A DNA stretch of 64,000 nucleotides from Deltaproteobacteria bacterium (GTDB lineage: Bacteria; Myxococcota; JACPTQ01). Positions within the stretch are counted from its first letter, which is position 1; each line of letters begins with the position of its first letter. The stretch is from assembly GCA_016192705.1 (NCBI GenBank), contig JACPTQ010000030.1, positions 27,202-91,201 on the forward strand. The letters are read 5' to 3'. Made by a program: the position numbers and the translations under genes. The notes under the pieces were generated by a model. That model worked only from the letters and a program-made list of their open reading frames with translations, did no database searches and was not told the DNA's origin. Positions 1 to 9,163 of this stretch are shown one piece after another.

Positions 1-408
1 CGCCTCCGGCTTCTGCGTCACGCTCATCGGGTACTTGAACTCGCCCGGCGGTGGCCGGTTTGGCGCGCCGCTGTGCGAGAAGCTCCCCGACATCGTGTTC
101 CCCGTGATCGTGACGCGGTACCACTGCCACCAACCGCCGCCAATTCGGCGAAACTCGAGAACCCGACTCGCCGCATTGAAGCCCACTGAGTCGACCGTTC
201 CTCCCCCTTGCACGATGATCACCTGAAAACCACCACCCTGCGCGATGATCCGGAGCGCAAACGGGTAGTTGTTCGAGTGCCCCGTCCACTCGCCCACAGG
301 GGTCGTCGTCGTCGGCGGCGGCACGGCCCGCATCATCCGCCCCTGAGCGAACGCAATCCCTTCTAGAGCGACCCAGAGCAACGCTGCGTAGCTTGCGATC
401 CTTTTCAT
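1..408 (-). CDS. Secreted protein with Trp-rich repeat domain, partial (runs off the window)
   Basis: The reading frame starts at an ATG at 408 with a GAGGAG ribosome site just upstream and is still open at base 1, so 136 codons are visible. It begins with a signal peptide (MKRIASYAALL, cleavage probably after IAFAQG). About 12 residues later it enters a domain starting with the motif GEWTGxSNNYPFA, then GGGTVDS, FRRIGGGWWQWYRVTITG and NTMSGxFSH. The same domain occurs twice at the C-terminus of the neighbouring gene at 451-2553, so this is a truncated or single-domain paralog. I do not recognise the domain family. It is probably exported to the periplasm or outside the cell; no catalytic residues can be assigned. 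Confidence 0.75.
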   Translation of the reverse strand, partial: MKRIASYAALLWVALEGIAFAQGRMMRAVPPPTTTTPVGEWTGHSNNYPFALRIIAQGGGFQVIIVQGGGTVDSVGFNAASRVLEFRRIGGGWWQWYRVTITGNTMSGSFSHSGAPNRPPPGEFKYPMSVTQKPEA

Positions 409-450
409 CTTGCTCTCCTCAACTGCGGTTTGCGTTTTATCACGTGTTTA

Positions 451-2553
451 TTACCGCCCGGGAAGCCTGAGCCTACCTCTGACCACCGGCTTCTTCGTCA
501 GGCTCGTCGTCCACTTGAACTCGCTCCGCAGTGGTCGGTCTGGAGTATCGGTGTGCGAGAAGGTCCCCGACATCGTGTTCCCCGTGATCGTGACGCGATA
601 CCACTGCCACCAGCCGCCGCCAATCCGGCGAAACTCGAGAACCCAGCTTTCCGCATTGAAGCTCACCGAGTCGACCGTCCCGCCACCCGTGGTGATCGTC
701 GCCGAAAACCCCGATGCCGTCTTGGCGATCGAAACCGCGAATGGGTAGTTGTTCGACTGCCCGGTCCACTCGCCCACAGGGGTCGTTGGCGGCGGCGGCG
801 CCTTTCGCGTCATGTTCGTCGTCCACTTGAACTCGCTCCGCGACGGCCGGTCTGGCGTGTCGGTGTGCGAGAAGGTCCCCGACATCGTGTTCCCCGTGAT
901 CGTGACGCGATACCACTGCCACCAGCCGCCGCCAATCCGGCGAAACACGAGGACCCGGCTTTCCGCGTTGAAGCTCACCGAGTCGACCGTCCCGCCACCC
1001 GTGGTGATCGTCACCGAATAGCCGGATTGCGTTTTCGCGATCGACACCGCGAATGGGTAGTTGTTCGACTGCCCCGTCCACTCGCCGATGGGGGTCGTCG
1101 TCGGCGGCGCCGAAGGCTCTTTCTCCCCGTGGGGGATTGGATCCCCCGGGACCACTGGAACCACCGGTGGCGTGACGATCGGATCCGTCGTCCCTGGTGT
1201 TTTAACGTGCGAGACGCCACACGCCTCGGCAATCTCCTTGTAGATCGCTTTGCCCGGCGTGACCCCCGTCTTCATGAGGAAACTAAGAACCTTCTCCACG
1301 AGGTGCCCGACCTTTGCCACCGCCGAAGCCCCGTGGGTCAACGCGGCGATGGCAACCTCGAGAACAAGCGCCCCCGCGATCTCGCACGCCGTGCCCGAGA
1401 TAATGTGCCACCACTCTTTCGCTTTCAGCTTCTGGACACACGCCCAAAGCGCCGACACACCGGTCTTGATTTTCGGGATCTGCGCCGAGACGTAGTAGCC
1501 GAGCCCGCACTGGAGCAGCACCGGAATCGCTATTGGCGCAAGCCCGATCGCAAGCCCGCCGCAGACCCATTTGTGCTCCCACGCCTGCTCAAGCGCCCCC
1601 TTGAGGAGCCCGAGGATCGACCCCACAAGGTCCGGGATCTCGCAGATGAAGCCCTTCTTGAACTGGAGGTGGCACGTCGCGGCGAACTCCCCTCCCACCG
1701 CCTTGAGCAGTTGATTCGTCAGGTCGACCTTGTTGAAGAGCTCGACGATCTTCGAGCACGAACCAAGATTCTCCTTCGCCCAGGCGACAACCTTGTCCCA
1801 CATCTCGGAGAATTTTCCCGGCTTGTCCAGAGGCCCGGGTGGCGTCTTATCCTTGTCATCCTTGTCCTTCGGCTTCGGCGGCTCGACGCACATCTTCTTC
1901 GCGAACGCGAGACGCCCCTCGGCGAGACAGAGTTGCTCCTTTGACGCGGCACCAAGTCCCTGGCCCGCGTACTTCTTCGCCTTGGCAAGATAGTTCTTCG
2001 CCTTCGCGAGCTCACTCTGGACGGCGCTCTCTTGCGCTGGGGTCATCGGGACCTGGCACTGAAACGCATTCACCGTCCCCTCGACCACGGGGATCCGCGC
2101 TTTGACCTGCGAGAGCCACGTCGATGGCGTTCCTTTCGGCTGCCAGCACGCCTCGGTCTTGACGGGGGGAGTCACCTTCGGGTCGCACCCCGGATACCCC
2201 GCGTTCTTTACGTTGTTGAAAAGCGGCCACGCCTTGTCGTACGCGGGAATGTATTTCGCGGGCCACGAATCGGTCTTCGAGTTGCTCACGCAGTTCTGCG
2301 CTGCGCCGACCGCCTTCAACCCGTCACCCGTCGCCGAACACCCCTTCGATGCGAGGATCGAGAGAAACTGGTTGCACTGGTTTTGCACCTTCTCGCGTCC
2401 GCAGATCACTTTCTCAAAGTCGCTCTTCCCCGCGCACCCGTGATTGTCGAGCCAGGTATCCCAGGGCTCTGAGATCTTTGCCTCGCCCCGGTTCCCCAGC
2501 ATCGCCACAAGCGCCGCCGCCGAAAGACCAACATTCACGACGCGCATCATCAT
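451..2553 (-). CDS. Large secreted protein with two C-terminal Trp-rich repeat domains
   Basis: This 700-residue protein begins with an uncleaved-looking or signal sequence (MMMRVVNVGLSAAALVAMLG). It has a Cys-containing N-terminal half, a charged Lys/Asp/Pro linker, a hydrophobic stretch near residues 325-350 (GGLAIGLAPIAIPVLL) that could insert in a membrane, and a Pro/Thr linker. The C-terminus holds two tandem copies of the domain also seen in the adjacent upstream-window gene, starting near residues 488 and 592. The unit is 104 residues (312 bp) and the copies are nearly identical at DNA level around FRRIGGGWWQWYRV. Function is unknown; two tandem paralogs point to local duplication. The ATG at 2553 follows a GGGGG-type ribosome site. 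Confidence 0.8.
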   Translation of the reverse strand: MMMRVVNVGLSAAALVAMLGNRGEAKISEPWDTWLDNHGCAGKSDFEKVICGREKVQNQCNQFLSILASKGCSATGDGLKAVGAAQNCVSNSKTDSWPAKYIPAYDKAWPLFNNVKNAGYPGCDPKVTPPVKTEACWQPKGTPSTWLSQVKARIPVVEGTVNAFQCQVPMTPAQESAVQSELAKAKNYLAKAKKYAGQGLGAASKEQLCLAEGRLAFAKKMCVEPPKPKDKDDKDKTPPGPLDKPGKFSEMWDKVVAWAKENLGSCSKIVELFNKVDLTNQLLKAVGGEFAATCHLQFKKGFICEIPDLVGSILGLLKGALEQAWEHKWVCGGLAIGLAPIAIPVLLQCGLGYYVSAQIPKIKTGVSALWACVQKLKAKEWWHIISGTACEIAGALVLEVAIAALTHGASAVAKVGHLVEKVLSFLMKTGVTPGKAIYKEIAEACGVSHVKTPGTTDPIVTPPVVPVVPGDPIPHGEKEPSAPPTTTPIGEWTGQSNNYPFAVSIAKTQSGYSVTITTGGGTVDSVSFNAESRVLVFRRIGGGWWQWYRVTITGNTMSGTFSHTDTPDRPSRSEFKWTTNMTRKAPPPPTTPVGEWTGQSNNYPFAVSIAKTASGFSATITTGGGTVDSVSFNAESWVLEFRRIGGGWWQWYRVTITGNTMSGTFSHTDTPDRPLRSEFKWTTSLTKKPVVRGRLRLPGR

Positions 2554-2684
2554 GGAACCCCCTTTTGTTCCCCGCCTCTTCTTTAGACGCCGACACAGAT
2601 GAATTCATTCAATAAGAAACCCATGGGGGATCGGGGTCAAGGGCGCCATCTTCGCTTTCGCAATCTGCTATTCTTGGCCCTGTT

Positions 2685-3320
2685 TTGCCGCGCTTGACAC
2701 CAAAGATTCCCACGATCGCGATTGCGGGCGGCACCGCGTCCGGCAAATCGACGGTCGCGCGAAAGATCGTCGAAGCCTTCGACCCGCACCGCGTCGTTCT
2801 CCTTGAGCAAGACGCGTACTACAAGAATCTCTCGCACCTGCCGCTTCGCGAACGCCGCCGCGTCAACTTCGATCACCCCGACGCCTTCGACGACGCGCTC
2901 CTCCTTCGCCACCTTCGCGCGCTCAAAGCCGGCCGTGCGATCGACGCACCGGTTTACTCGTTCACACGTTACACGCGCGAGCGGTTCACGCGCCGCATCG
3001 CGCCCGGCGACGCCATCGTCGTCGAAGGGATCCTCCTCCTCGCGAGCCCCGAGCTTCGCGACGCCTTCGACATCAAGATTTACGTCGACGCCGAAGACGA
3101 CATCCGCCTCATTCGCCGGATCGTCCGCGACGTTAAAGAGCGCGGGCGGTCGCTGGAAAGCGTTATTGACCAATACCAGATGACCGTGCGCCCCATGCAC
3201 TTGACGTTCATCTACCCCCAGCGCCGCGTCGCCGACATCATCATCCCGTCGGCCGGCCGAAACGACATCGCCATCGACTGGGTCATTGGCGCCGTGCGCG
3301 AACGCCTCGCCAATCGTTAA
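2685..3320 (+). CDS. udk: Uridine kinase
   Basis: Phosphorylates uridine and cytidine to the monophosphates in pyrimidine salvage, in the cytoplasm. The 211-residue length fits the Udk family. The Walker A loop GGTASGKST lies at residues 15-23, followed by the Udk signature LLEQDAYYKN, the NFDHPDAFD stretch, the YSFTRYTR region and VVEGILLL. No ATG is available in this frame near the conserved start, so a TTG at 2685 is used; the frame is open upstream to a TAA at 2613. It converges with plsB: the four bases TTAA at 3317-3320 serve as the stop codon of both genes. Confidence 0.93.
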   Translation: MPRLTPKIPTIAIAGGTASGKSTVARKIVEAFDPHRVVLLEQDAYYKNLSHLPLRERRRVNFDHPDAFDDALLLRHLRALKAGRAIDAPVYSFTRYTRERFTRRIAPGDAIVVEGILLLASPELRDAFDIKIYVDAEDDIRLIRRIVRDVKERGRSLESVIDQYQMTVRPMHLTFIYPQRRVADIIIPSAGRNDIAIDWVIGAVRERLANR

Positions 3321-5689
3321 GGGAGCGGCGACAGCAACTCGGTCGGCGTCTGTTTCCCAGCCGAACGAAGGAGCCCGCCCCCCGCGACCTCCAAGTGGCC
3401 AAGCTCGCATGCCATCGCGACGGCGTTGTCGATGAGCGCGCGCGAGGCGGACTCTGCATGCTTTGTCGCCCCTGTGACGAGATCGCGTCGAATCCGCGCA
3501 AGCACACGCTTCGCCCAATCCCGCGCAGCAAGTGAATTGCCCGCCCCGTCGCAGAGCTCGGCGAACGTCTCCCGATACGCCTCAACCGCGGGCGCAAGCA
3601 GGGCAGCGACATCCGTCTCACCGACAACACCCGTGAGCGCCGAAAGCCGCGCGCAGGCCTCATCGAAATTCGCGTCGAACGTGCGACCCGTTCGAAACGA
3701 GAACTCGAGCCGAAAGAGCCGTGACAGTGCCAACGCGCGCGCTCGGTCTCGCCCAGCCGCCGCGACAATCGCCTCGGCCGCAAAGAGGTGCAGGATTGTG
3801 TTTTTGTAAAAGTCGAGGGCAAGTCGACTGGCGTCGTCCACCGTAACGAACGAAGTTCCGTCGACCGTCTCGCGCCTTACCGTTTTCGCGCGCACAAACA
3901 GTTCAACCGCCTCGAGATCCCAATCGCGCCCCTCCGCAATCGCGCGCGACGGCGACCCTCCTCGCACAAGCGCCTCCGCAATCCACGCTTGAACGCGCTC
4001 ACGAATTGTTGTTTCCGCAAGACCACGGCCGCCCGCCGTAAGGAGCGCCGCCGCCACAACCGCCGCGGGCGTGACGGGCGTCACCCGGTTAATTTCACCA
4101 ACGACCGTGTGCCCAAGCGCCGCCGTTGCCTCGCGCCACGGCTCTCCATCCGCCTCGCCGCGCGAAAGCCCACGCGCTTCCACGAATCCACCGAGATCGA
4201 TGGGCCGCGCAAACCGCACCTCGACGCGCCCATACCGCGACCACAGCACACGCCCCGCGCGCACCACCGCCCACGCATCTTCGCGCTTCTTCTCGCCGCC
4301 CGAGAGCTCGCGCAAATACGACTCCGATTCGACGAGCCGTTCATACGAAATAGAAATCGGCACGACCGCGATCGATTCACGCGCCGCGCTCGTTCGCCAC
4401 GCGTCGACGACCATCGACAGCATGCCGAACTTCGGTGCGAGCAGTTTCCCAGTTCGGCTTCGGCCGCCTTCGATAAAAAACTCGACCGGATACCCCGCGC
4501 GAAAAAGCGCCTTCACGTAGTTTCGAAAGATCGCCGCGTAGAGGCGGTCGCCGCGAAACGAGCGCCGTAAGAAAAAGGCGCCCGCGCGCCGAAAAATCGC
4601 GCCGAGCGGCCAGAACGAAAGATTCTCGCCCGCGGCGATGTGTGGCGGAAAAAGTCCCTCCTCAAAAAAGAGGTACGACAAAACGAGATAATCGACGTGG
4701 CTTTTGTGCGACGGCACGAGGCAAAGTCGCGACCGTCGCGCGACGTCGCGAAGCGCGGCGAGACCATCGCGGTCAACGTCAATACCGCGGTAAATGCGCC
4801 GAAAAATAAACCGCATGACGCGCGCGAGAAATCGAATCATCCAGAGCCGAAAATTTGCCGCGACCTCGCCGATCATCTTCGCCGCGCGCCCGTGAATCTC
4901 AGGCGCCGGGCGCCCCTCGTCTCGCGACGCCCCGTGAATCGCTTCGCGCACCGCCTGGGACCTAAGCACGAGCTCCTTGAGCCGCCACGCCGGTGTGAGC
5001 GGTGGACCCGTTACGACGCGGCGCTCGCGCTGGATGCGATACCGAAGGTCAGCGAGCAGCGCGTGCGTGTCGGCGCCTCGGACAGCGGAAAACCTCGCCA
5101 AATCGACGACGGGCGCGACTTTCGCGATGAGCCGGTTGCGGTACCAGATGTAGAGCCAGAGTTTTCGCAACATCCCCGGCGACCCCACGTCACCAAACAG
5201 AATGTCCGCGAAGCGCCGTCGCCCACCTTGCGGCTCGCGCGACCACAAGAGCGCAACCGGAACAAACGTCGCCGGCAACCCCATGGTGACGAGCGGCAAG
5301 AGCGCCGCACGCGTTGGCGGTTCGCTGTGGCGTATCAGCGTTTGTGGTGCGCCCAGAAAAAGGATCGCCGCGCCGTTCGCTTTCGCGACCCGCGAGAGCC
5401 GTTCGGCATCGGATTCTCGGCGCCGCGCAAAAAGCGCGACCAGAAACCGCCACGGCCGAATGAAGAGGTTTGAAATCCCGACGGCCAGCTCCGGCACGCG
5501 AAGCCCCGCGCGACGAAGCGCCGACGACAACACCCACGCATCAAGCAAACTCTTCCCGAGGAGAACATAAAAGACGGGTCCCGCAAAACCATCGGCCGCC
5601 GAGAGCCGTTCGCGATCTTGCCCGTCCATCGCCGCGCGCCCGACAATCCACGACGCGACCTTCGCCCAAAACCCGGCGTGAGCCTTCAC
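3317..5689 (-). CDS. plsB: Glycerol-3-phosphate 1-O-acyltransferase
   Basis: Transfers an acyl chain to position 1 of glycerol-3-phosphate, the first step of phospholipid synthesis, at the inner membrane. At 790 residues it is close to the Escherichia coli enzyme. Acyltransferase motif I reads PSHKSHVDY with catalytic His328 and Asp333; PPHIAAGENL and the GAFFLRRSF block follow; motif III is VEFFIEGGRSRTGK (about 402-415). The GTG start at 5689 overlaps the stop of the upstream response-regulator gene by 4 bp, so the two are probably co-transcribed. A large C-terminal half without close motif matches is typical of PlsB. Confidence 0.95.
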   Translation of the reverse strand: MKAHAGFWAKVASWIVGRAAMDGQDRERLSAADGFAGPVFYVLLGKSLLDAWVLSSALRRAGLRVPELAVGISNLFIRPWRFLVALFARRRESDAERLSRVAKANGAAILFLGAPQTLIRHSEPPTRAALLPLVTMGLPATFVPVALLWSREPQGGRRRFADILFGDVGSPGMLRKLWLYIWYRNRLIAKVAPVVDLARFSAVRGADTHALLADLRYRIQRERRVVTGPPLTPAWRLKELVLRSQAVREAIHGASRDEGRPAPEIHGRAAKMIGEVAANFRLWMIRFLARVMRFIFRRIYRGIDVDRDGLAALRDVARRSRLCLVPSHKSHVDYLVLSYLFFEEGLFPPHIAAGENLSFWPLGAIFRRAGAFFLRRSFRGDRLYAAIFRNYVKALFRAGYPVEFFIEGGRSRTGKLLAPKFGMLSMVVDAWRTSAARESIAVVPISISYERLVESESYLRELSGGEKKREDAWAVVRAGRVLWSRYGRVEVRFARPIDLGGFVEARGLSRGEADGEPWREATAALGHTVVGEINRVTPVTPAAVVAAALLTAGGRGLAETTIRERVQAWIAEALVRGGSPSRAIAEGRDWDLEAVELFVRAKTVRRETVDGTSFVTVDDASRLALDFYKNTILHLFAAEAIVAAAGRDRARALALSRLFRLEFSFRTGRTFDANFDEACARLSALTGVVGETDVAALLAPAVEAYRETFAELCDGAGNSLAARDWAKRVLARIRRDLVTGATKHAESASRALIDNAVAMACELGHLEVAGGGLLRSAGKQTPTELLSPLP

Positions 5690-6060
5690 AGCCCCAGCAG
5701 CGTTCGCACATGGCCGAGCAGCCCCGCCGCCTGAACGGGCTTAGGAATAAACACGTTCGCGCCAAGACTCATCGCGCGCCGTCGATCCTCGTCGCCCCCC
5801 TCCGTCGTGATGACGATGATGGGGATCTCCCGATGCACCGCGTCCCGCCGCACGAGCGAAATCAACTTGAGCCCATCCATCACCGGCATGTTGATGTCGG
5901 TCAGCAAAATGTCGTACCGGCGCGTCGCGAGCTTCTTGAGCGCGTCGACGCCATCCGTCGCTTCATCCACCACGAGCGCATCGATTCGCTTCAGCGCCTG
6001 CACGATGAGCGCCCGCATCGGCGCCGAGTCCTCGCTGACGAGCGCCCGTCGTTCAGTCAT
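5686..6060 (-). CDS. Single-domain response regulator (CheY-like receiver)
   Basis: A 124-residue stand-alone receiver domain. The acidic pair Glu10/Asp11, the phospho-acceptor Asp55 in LLTDINMPVMDG, Thr85/Thr86 and Lys107 in FIPKP are all present, so it should be phosphorylated normally. There is no output domain. It is encoded directly downstream of the receiver-histidine kinase at 6093-7298, which is its likely kinase. It overlaps plsB by 4 bp. The output partner cannot be read from the sequence; the coupling to plsB may be only transcriptional. Confidence 0.92.
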   Translation of the reverse strand: MTERRALVSEDSAPMRALIVQALKRIDALVVDEATDGVDALKKLATRRYDILLTDINMPVMDGLKLISLVRRDAVHREIPIIVITTEGGDEDRRRAMSLGANVFIPKPVQAAGLLGHVRTLLGL

Positions 6061-6092
6061 GGGCGCAGTATACGGCTTTCATCCCCATCGCC

Positions 6093-7298
6093 TCAACCCG
6101 GCGGCCGCGGTTCCCGATGAATCGGCAACGCCACCGCGAACGTCGTCCCGCGCCCCTCTTCGCTTTCGATGCTGATGGCCCCGCCGTGACGCTCGATAAT
6201 GCCCTTCACGAGGTACAGTCCAAGCCCGGTCCCACGCCCAATCTCCTTCGTCGTGAAGAACGGCTCAAAAATCCTCTCATAATTTTCTCGCGCAATCCCG
6301 GCCCCGTTGTCCGTCACGCGCACGATAACGTTATCGTCCGACACCTGCGATTCGACGCGAATCAACCCGTACGTTCCCATCGCGTGAGCGGCGTTCGTCA
6401 ACAAGTTAATGAAGACCTGCGTGACCTTCCCCGGGTGGCAACAAACAGTCGGCAGCGGCGAGAGCGTCGTCTCAAGTTTCGCGCGACTCTTAAGCTCAGC
6501 CTGGCAAAGCACAACCGCCTGCTCGACACATTTATTGACATCGGTCTCAACCATCTCGGGTGAGTCGGTGTGCGCGAAATCTTGCAACTCGCGACAAATG
6601 CGCGTGATTCGCTCCATCCCGGAAAGACACTCCGCGACAACTTGACGCCCCTCACCTCGCCAAAACTCGTCCGATCCGCCGCCGTTGTCGAGCGCTGTCG
6701 CCACCTCACGCAAATTCGACGTCACGTAACCGGCGGGATTATTGATTTCGTGCGCAATCCCCGCGGCAAGCTGCCCAAGCGCCGCGAGCTTCTCGATGTG
6801 CCCCGTTTTTTTTTCAGCCGCGCGCAGCGCCTTCGTCCGACGCTTCACCTCGCGCTCAAGCTCAAGCGACGACCGCTCGAGCTTCGCCCTCTGCGTGCGG
6901 TTTTCAATCTCGAGTCGCCGCTTCTCAGCAATCATCTTGTGCGTCGTGACCGCGCGCGCCACGGTGACGAGCAACAAGTCGCGCCCAACCGGCTTCGTGA
7001 TGTAATCAAACGCCCCGGCTCGGAGCGCTGAAATCGCGTTTGTAACGTCGGGAACCCCCGTCACCATCACGACGGGTAAGTCTCGATCTTTGTCGTGACA
7101 AATCCCAAGAAACGAAAGACCATCTTCACCGGGCATTTCGATGTCCGACAAAACGGTGTCGTAACGATCCGGAGCGAGCAGTTGGGACGCCTCATCAGCC
7201 GACGACGCCGCATCGACTTCGTACCCCTCGAGCGCGAGGAATTGACGGAACGTTTTTTGAACCATCGGATCGTCATCGACGATCAAGATGCGCGGCAC
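6093..7298 (-). CDS. Hybrid receiver-histidine kinase
   Basis: A 401-residue soluble sensor with a receiver domain at the N-terminus (residues 1-118, phospho-acceptor Asp52 in LSDIEMPGEDG), then a coiled coil (about 120-168). The HisKA box LAALGQLAAGIAHEINNP carries phospho-donor His183, and a C-terminal HATPase_c domain follows with an N-box (NLLTNAAHAMG), DNGAGI and GTGLGLYLVKGI. There is no transmembrane segment, so the input is another kinase acting on Asp52. The GTG start at 7298 is preceded by GAGGAGGAG. It stands 32 bp upstream of the CheY-like gene and forms a phosphorelay pair with it. Confidence 0.93.
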   Translation of the reverse strand: MPRILIVDDDPMVQKTFRQFLALEGYEVDAASSADEASQLLAPDRYDTVLSDIEMPGEDGLSFLGICHDKDRDLPVVMVTGVPDVTNAISALRAGAFDYITKPVGRDLLLVTVARAVTTHKMIAEKRRLEIENRTQRAKLERSSLELEREVKRRTKALRAAEKKTGHIEKLAALGQLAAGIAHEINNPAGYVTSNLREVATALDNGGGSDEFWRGEGRQVVAECLSGMERITRICRELQDFAHTDSPEMVETDVNKCVEQAVVLCQAELKSRAKLETTLSPLPTVCCHPGKVTQVFINLLTNAAHAMGTYGLIRVESQVSDDNVIVRVTDNGAGIARENYERIFEPFFTTKEIGRGTGLGLYLVKGIIERHGGAISIESEEGRGTTFAVALPIHREPRPPG

Positions 7299-7399
7299 GC
7301 TCTCCTCCTCGCGGCGTTTAACGCCAGCTACCCTTGTTTGTACGTGGGACTCCGCATCGTGTCAAACCGCGGGAAGCGCTGTAGACTCTTTCCCTCCGC

Positions 7400-8248
7400 A
7401 TGCTCAGCTACCTCCACGCGTTTCATGCCGGCGGTTGGGCCGACGTCTTTAAGCACGCCGGACTCGCGCTCCTCGCGCGCGGCCTACAAAAAAAGCCAAC
7501 GCCGTTCGCGTACCTTGAAACGCACGCCGGGCGCGGCCTCTACGACCTCGACGCCCCGGCGGCACAAAAAACAGCCGAACACCAAGACGGCATTGTTCGC
7601 CTCGGGCTCGACAGAGCGGACGCGCCACGCGACCTTGAACCGTATCTCGATGCCGTGCGCGCCGAGAACCAAACCCAGGGCCTTCGCTTCTACCCCGGTT
7701 CACCGCGCGTCGTGCGACACCTCCTTCGCCCCGGAGACCGAATGGTTCTTGCCGAGCTTCACCCGCGCGAGGTTCCCGAGCTGAAGCGCCTTTTCGCGCG
7801 CGACCCGCAAGTCGGTGTGCACGCCATCGACGGGTACACGATGCTGAAGTCGTTCTTGCCGCCTCGTGAAAAGCGTGGCCTCGTCTTCATCGACCCGTCG
7901 TACGAAATAAAAACAGAATACGACGACGCCGCGCTCGCCGTCATTGCCGCGCGTCGCAGATTTCCTGAGGGCGTTTTCGCGCTTTGGTACCCAGTGCTCC
8001 CGGCGAGTGGTTGGTCGCGACTCCTCGATGCCGTGTGCGCAAGCGGCGTTCGCAAGGTGTTTCGCGCGGAGCTTCTCCTTCGTCCGCCAAGCACACCCGA
8101 CGGCTTAAACGGCTCCGGGCTGCTCGTCGTCAATCCACCGTGGAAATGGAACGAGCAGATCGCGCGGCTCCTGCCGTGGCTTCGCGTGCGCCTGGCGCTC
8201 GCATCCCACAAAGCCGACGCGATTGCCGAGTGGCTTGTTCCCGAGTGA
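7400..8248 (+). CDS. rlmJ: 23S rRNA (adenine(2030)-N6)-methyltransferase
   Basis: Methylates A2030 of 23S rRNA using S-adenosylmethionine. The 282-residue length matches RlmJ, and the start MLSYLHAFHAGGWADVFKH closely follows the family (MLSYRHSFHAGNHADVLKH in E. coli). ETHAGRG is the SAM-binding region. The catalytic motif, usually DPPYE, reads DPSYE here in FIDPSYE; the Pro-to-Ser change is compatible with the family but worth noting. It starts a run of plus-strand genes and is divergent from the kinase gene. A TAGACT -10-like box lies 12 bp before the ATG. Confidence 0.93.
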   Translation: MLSYLHAFHAGGWADVFKHAGLALLARGLQKKPTPFAYLETHAGRGLYDLDAPAAQKTAEHQDGIVRLGLDRADAPRDLEPYLDAVRAENQTQGLRFYPGSPRVVRHLLRPGDRMVLAELHPREVPELKRLFARDPQVGVHAIDGYTMLKSFLPPREKRGLVFIDPSYEIKTEYDDAALAVIAARRRFPEGVFALWYPVLPASGWSRLLDAVCASGVRKVFRAELLLRPPSTPDGLNGSGLLVVNPPWKWNEQIARLLPWLRVRLALASHKADAIAEWLVPE

Positions 8249-8272
8249 CGGGCAATATGTTAATGGGACTTC

Positions 8273-9163
8273 ATGCTGAGAAAGCCGGCGGTCGCGGGCC
8301 TTTTTTACCCGGCCGATTCGCGAGCCGCGCGCGAGTCGGTCACCGCGTGCTTTCTGCACGGCCGGCAAACGCTGCAAGGGATCGAACGCGCCGTCCCGGC
8401 TCGCTTCGGTCTCGTGCCTCATGCTGGTTGGGTTTATTCCGGCGCGACCGCGGCCGTGACGTTTCAAGCGCTTTCGTCGGCCCAAACGGCGGTGCGTTCC
8501 GTGATCGTTTTGGGCGCGGTCCATCGCGGCAGCGTTCGCGGGCCGGCCCTATTCGGGCCGGGCGCTTGGGAAACTCCGCTCGGCGCGCTCACGGTTGACG
8601 ATGAGCTTGCGAGCGCCGTCACGGGGATCGACGTTATCGCAACCGCTCACAACGGCGAGCACGCGATCGAGGTGCAACTTCCTTTCATTCAACTTGCATT
8701 CCCCGACGCACGGTTCGTCCCCATCGCCGTGACGCCCGATGCGCGCGCCATCGCTGTCGGTGAACGCATCGCCGATGCGATTCGCGAACGGCCCGACGTC
8801 GTCGTCATCGCCTCGTCGGACCTGACCCATTACGGGCCATCGTACGATTTTGCGCCGCGCGGGCTTGGGGCCGTTGCGCACGCCTGGGCAAAACAAAACG
8901 ACGACGAAATCCTCGATGCGGCACGAAACCTCGATGCGATCGGGGTTTTGCGACACGCGGCGATGAATCAAAGTGCGTGCGGGCCCGGCGCGCTCGCCGC
9001 ACTTGTCGTTATCGCCCAACGCTGTGGGACGACGAACGTCAGCCTCCTCGCTCACACCACAAGTCACGAAGTTGCGAGCGGTGCCGCCGCGGATCCTCGC
9101 ATCCGACGTGACGCCGGCGAGCCATCCGATTTTGTCGGGTACGCCTCGATGGTGTTCGGTTGA
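8273..9163 (+). CDS. MEMO1-family protein (AmmeMemoRadiSam system protein B-like)
   Basis: A 296-residue member of the MEMO family, which shares the fold of class III extradiol dioxygenases. Visible landmarks are RKPAVAGLFYPAD at the N-terminus, LVPHAGWVYSGATAA with the conserved His, NGEHAIEVQLPFIQ, and IASSDLTHYG. In many bacteria this gene sits with AMMECR1 and a radical SAM gene; neither neighbour is present here, so it is an orphan. Its chemistry is not established. It overlaps the next gene by 4 bp. Confidence 0.9.
   Translation: MLRKPAVAGLFYPADSRAARESVTACFLHGRQTLQGIERAVPARFGLVPHAGWVYSGATAAVTFQALSSAQTAVRSVIVLGAVHRGSVRGPALFGPGAWETPLGALTVDDELASAVTGIDVIATAHNGEHAIEVQLPFIQLAFPDARFVPIAVTPDARAIAVGERIADAIRERPDVVVIASSDLTHYGPSYDFAPRGLGAVAHAWAKQNDDEILDAARNLDAIGVLRHAAMNQSACGPGALAALVVIAQRCGTTNVSLLAHTTSHEVASGAAADPRIRRDAGEPSDFVGYASMVFG

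Noticed and set aside
430..1944. 504-codon plus-strand open frame opposite the secreted repeat protein
   Set aside because: Arg/Pro-rich translation with no motif, fully antisense to a protein with signal peptide and conserved repeats; a high-GC shadow.
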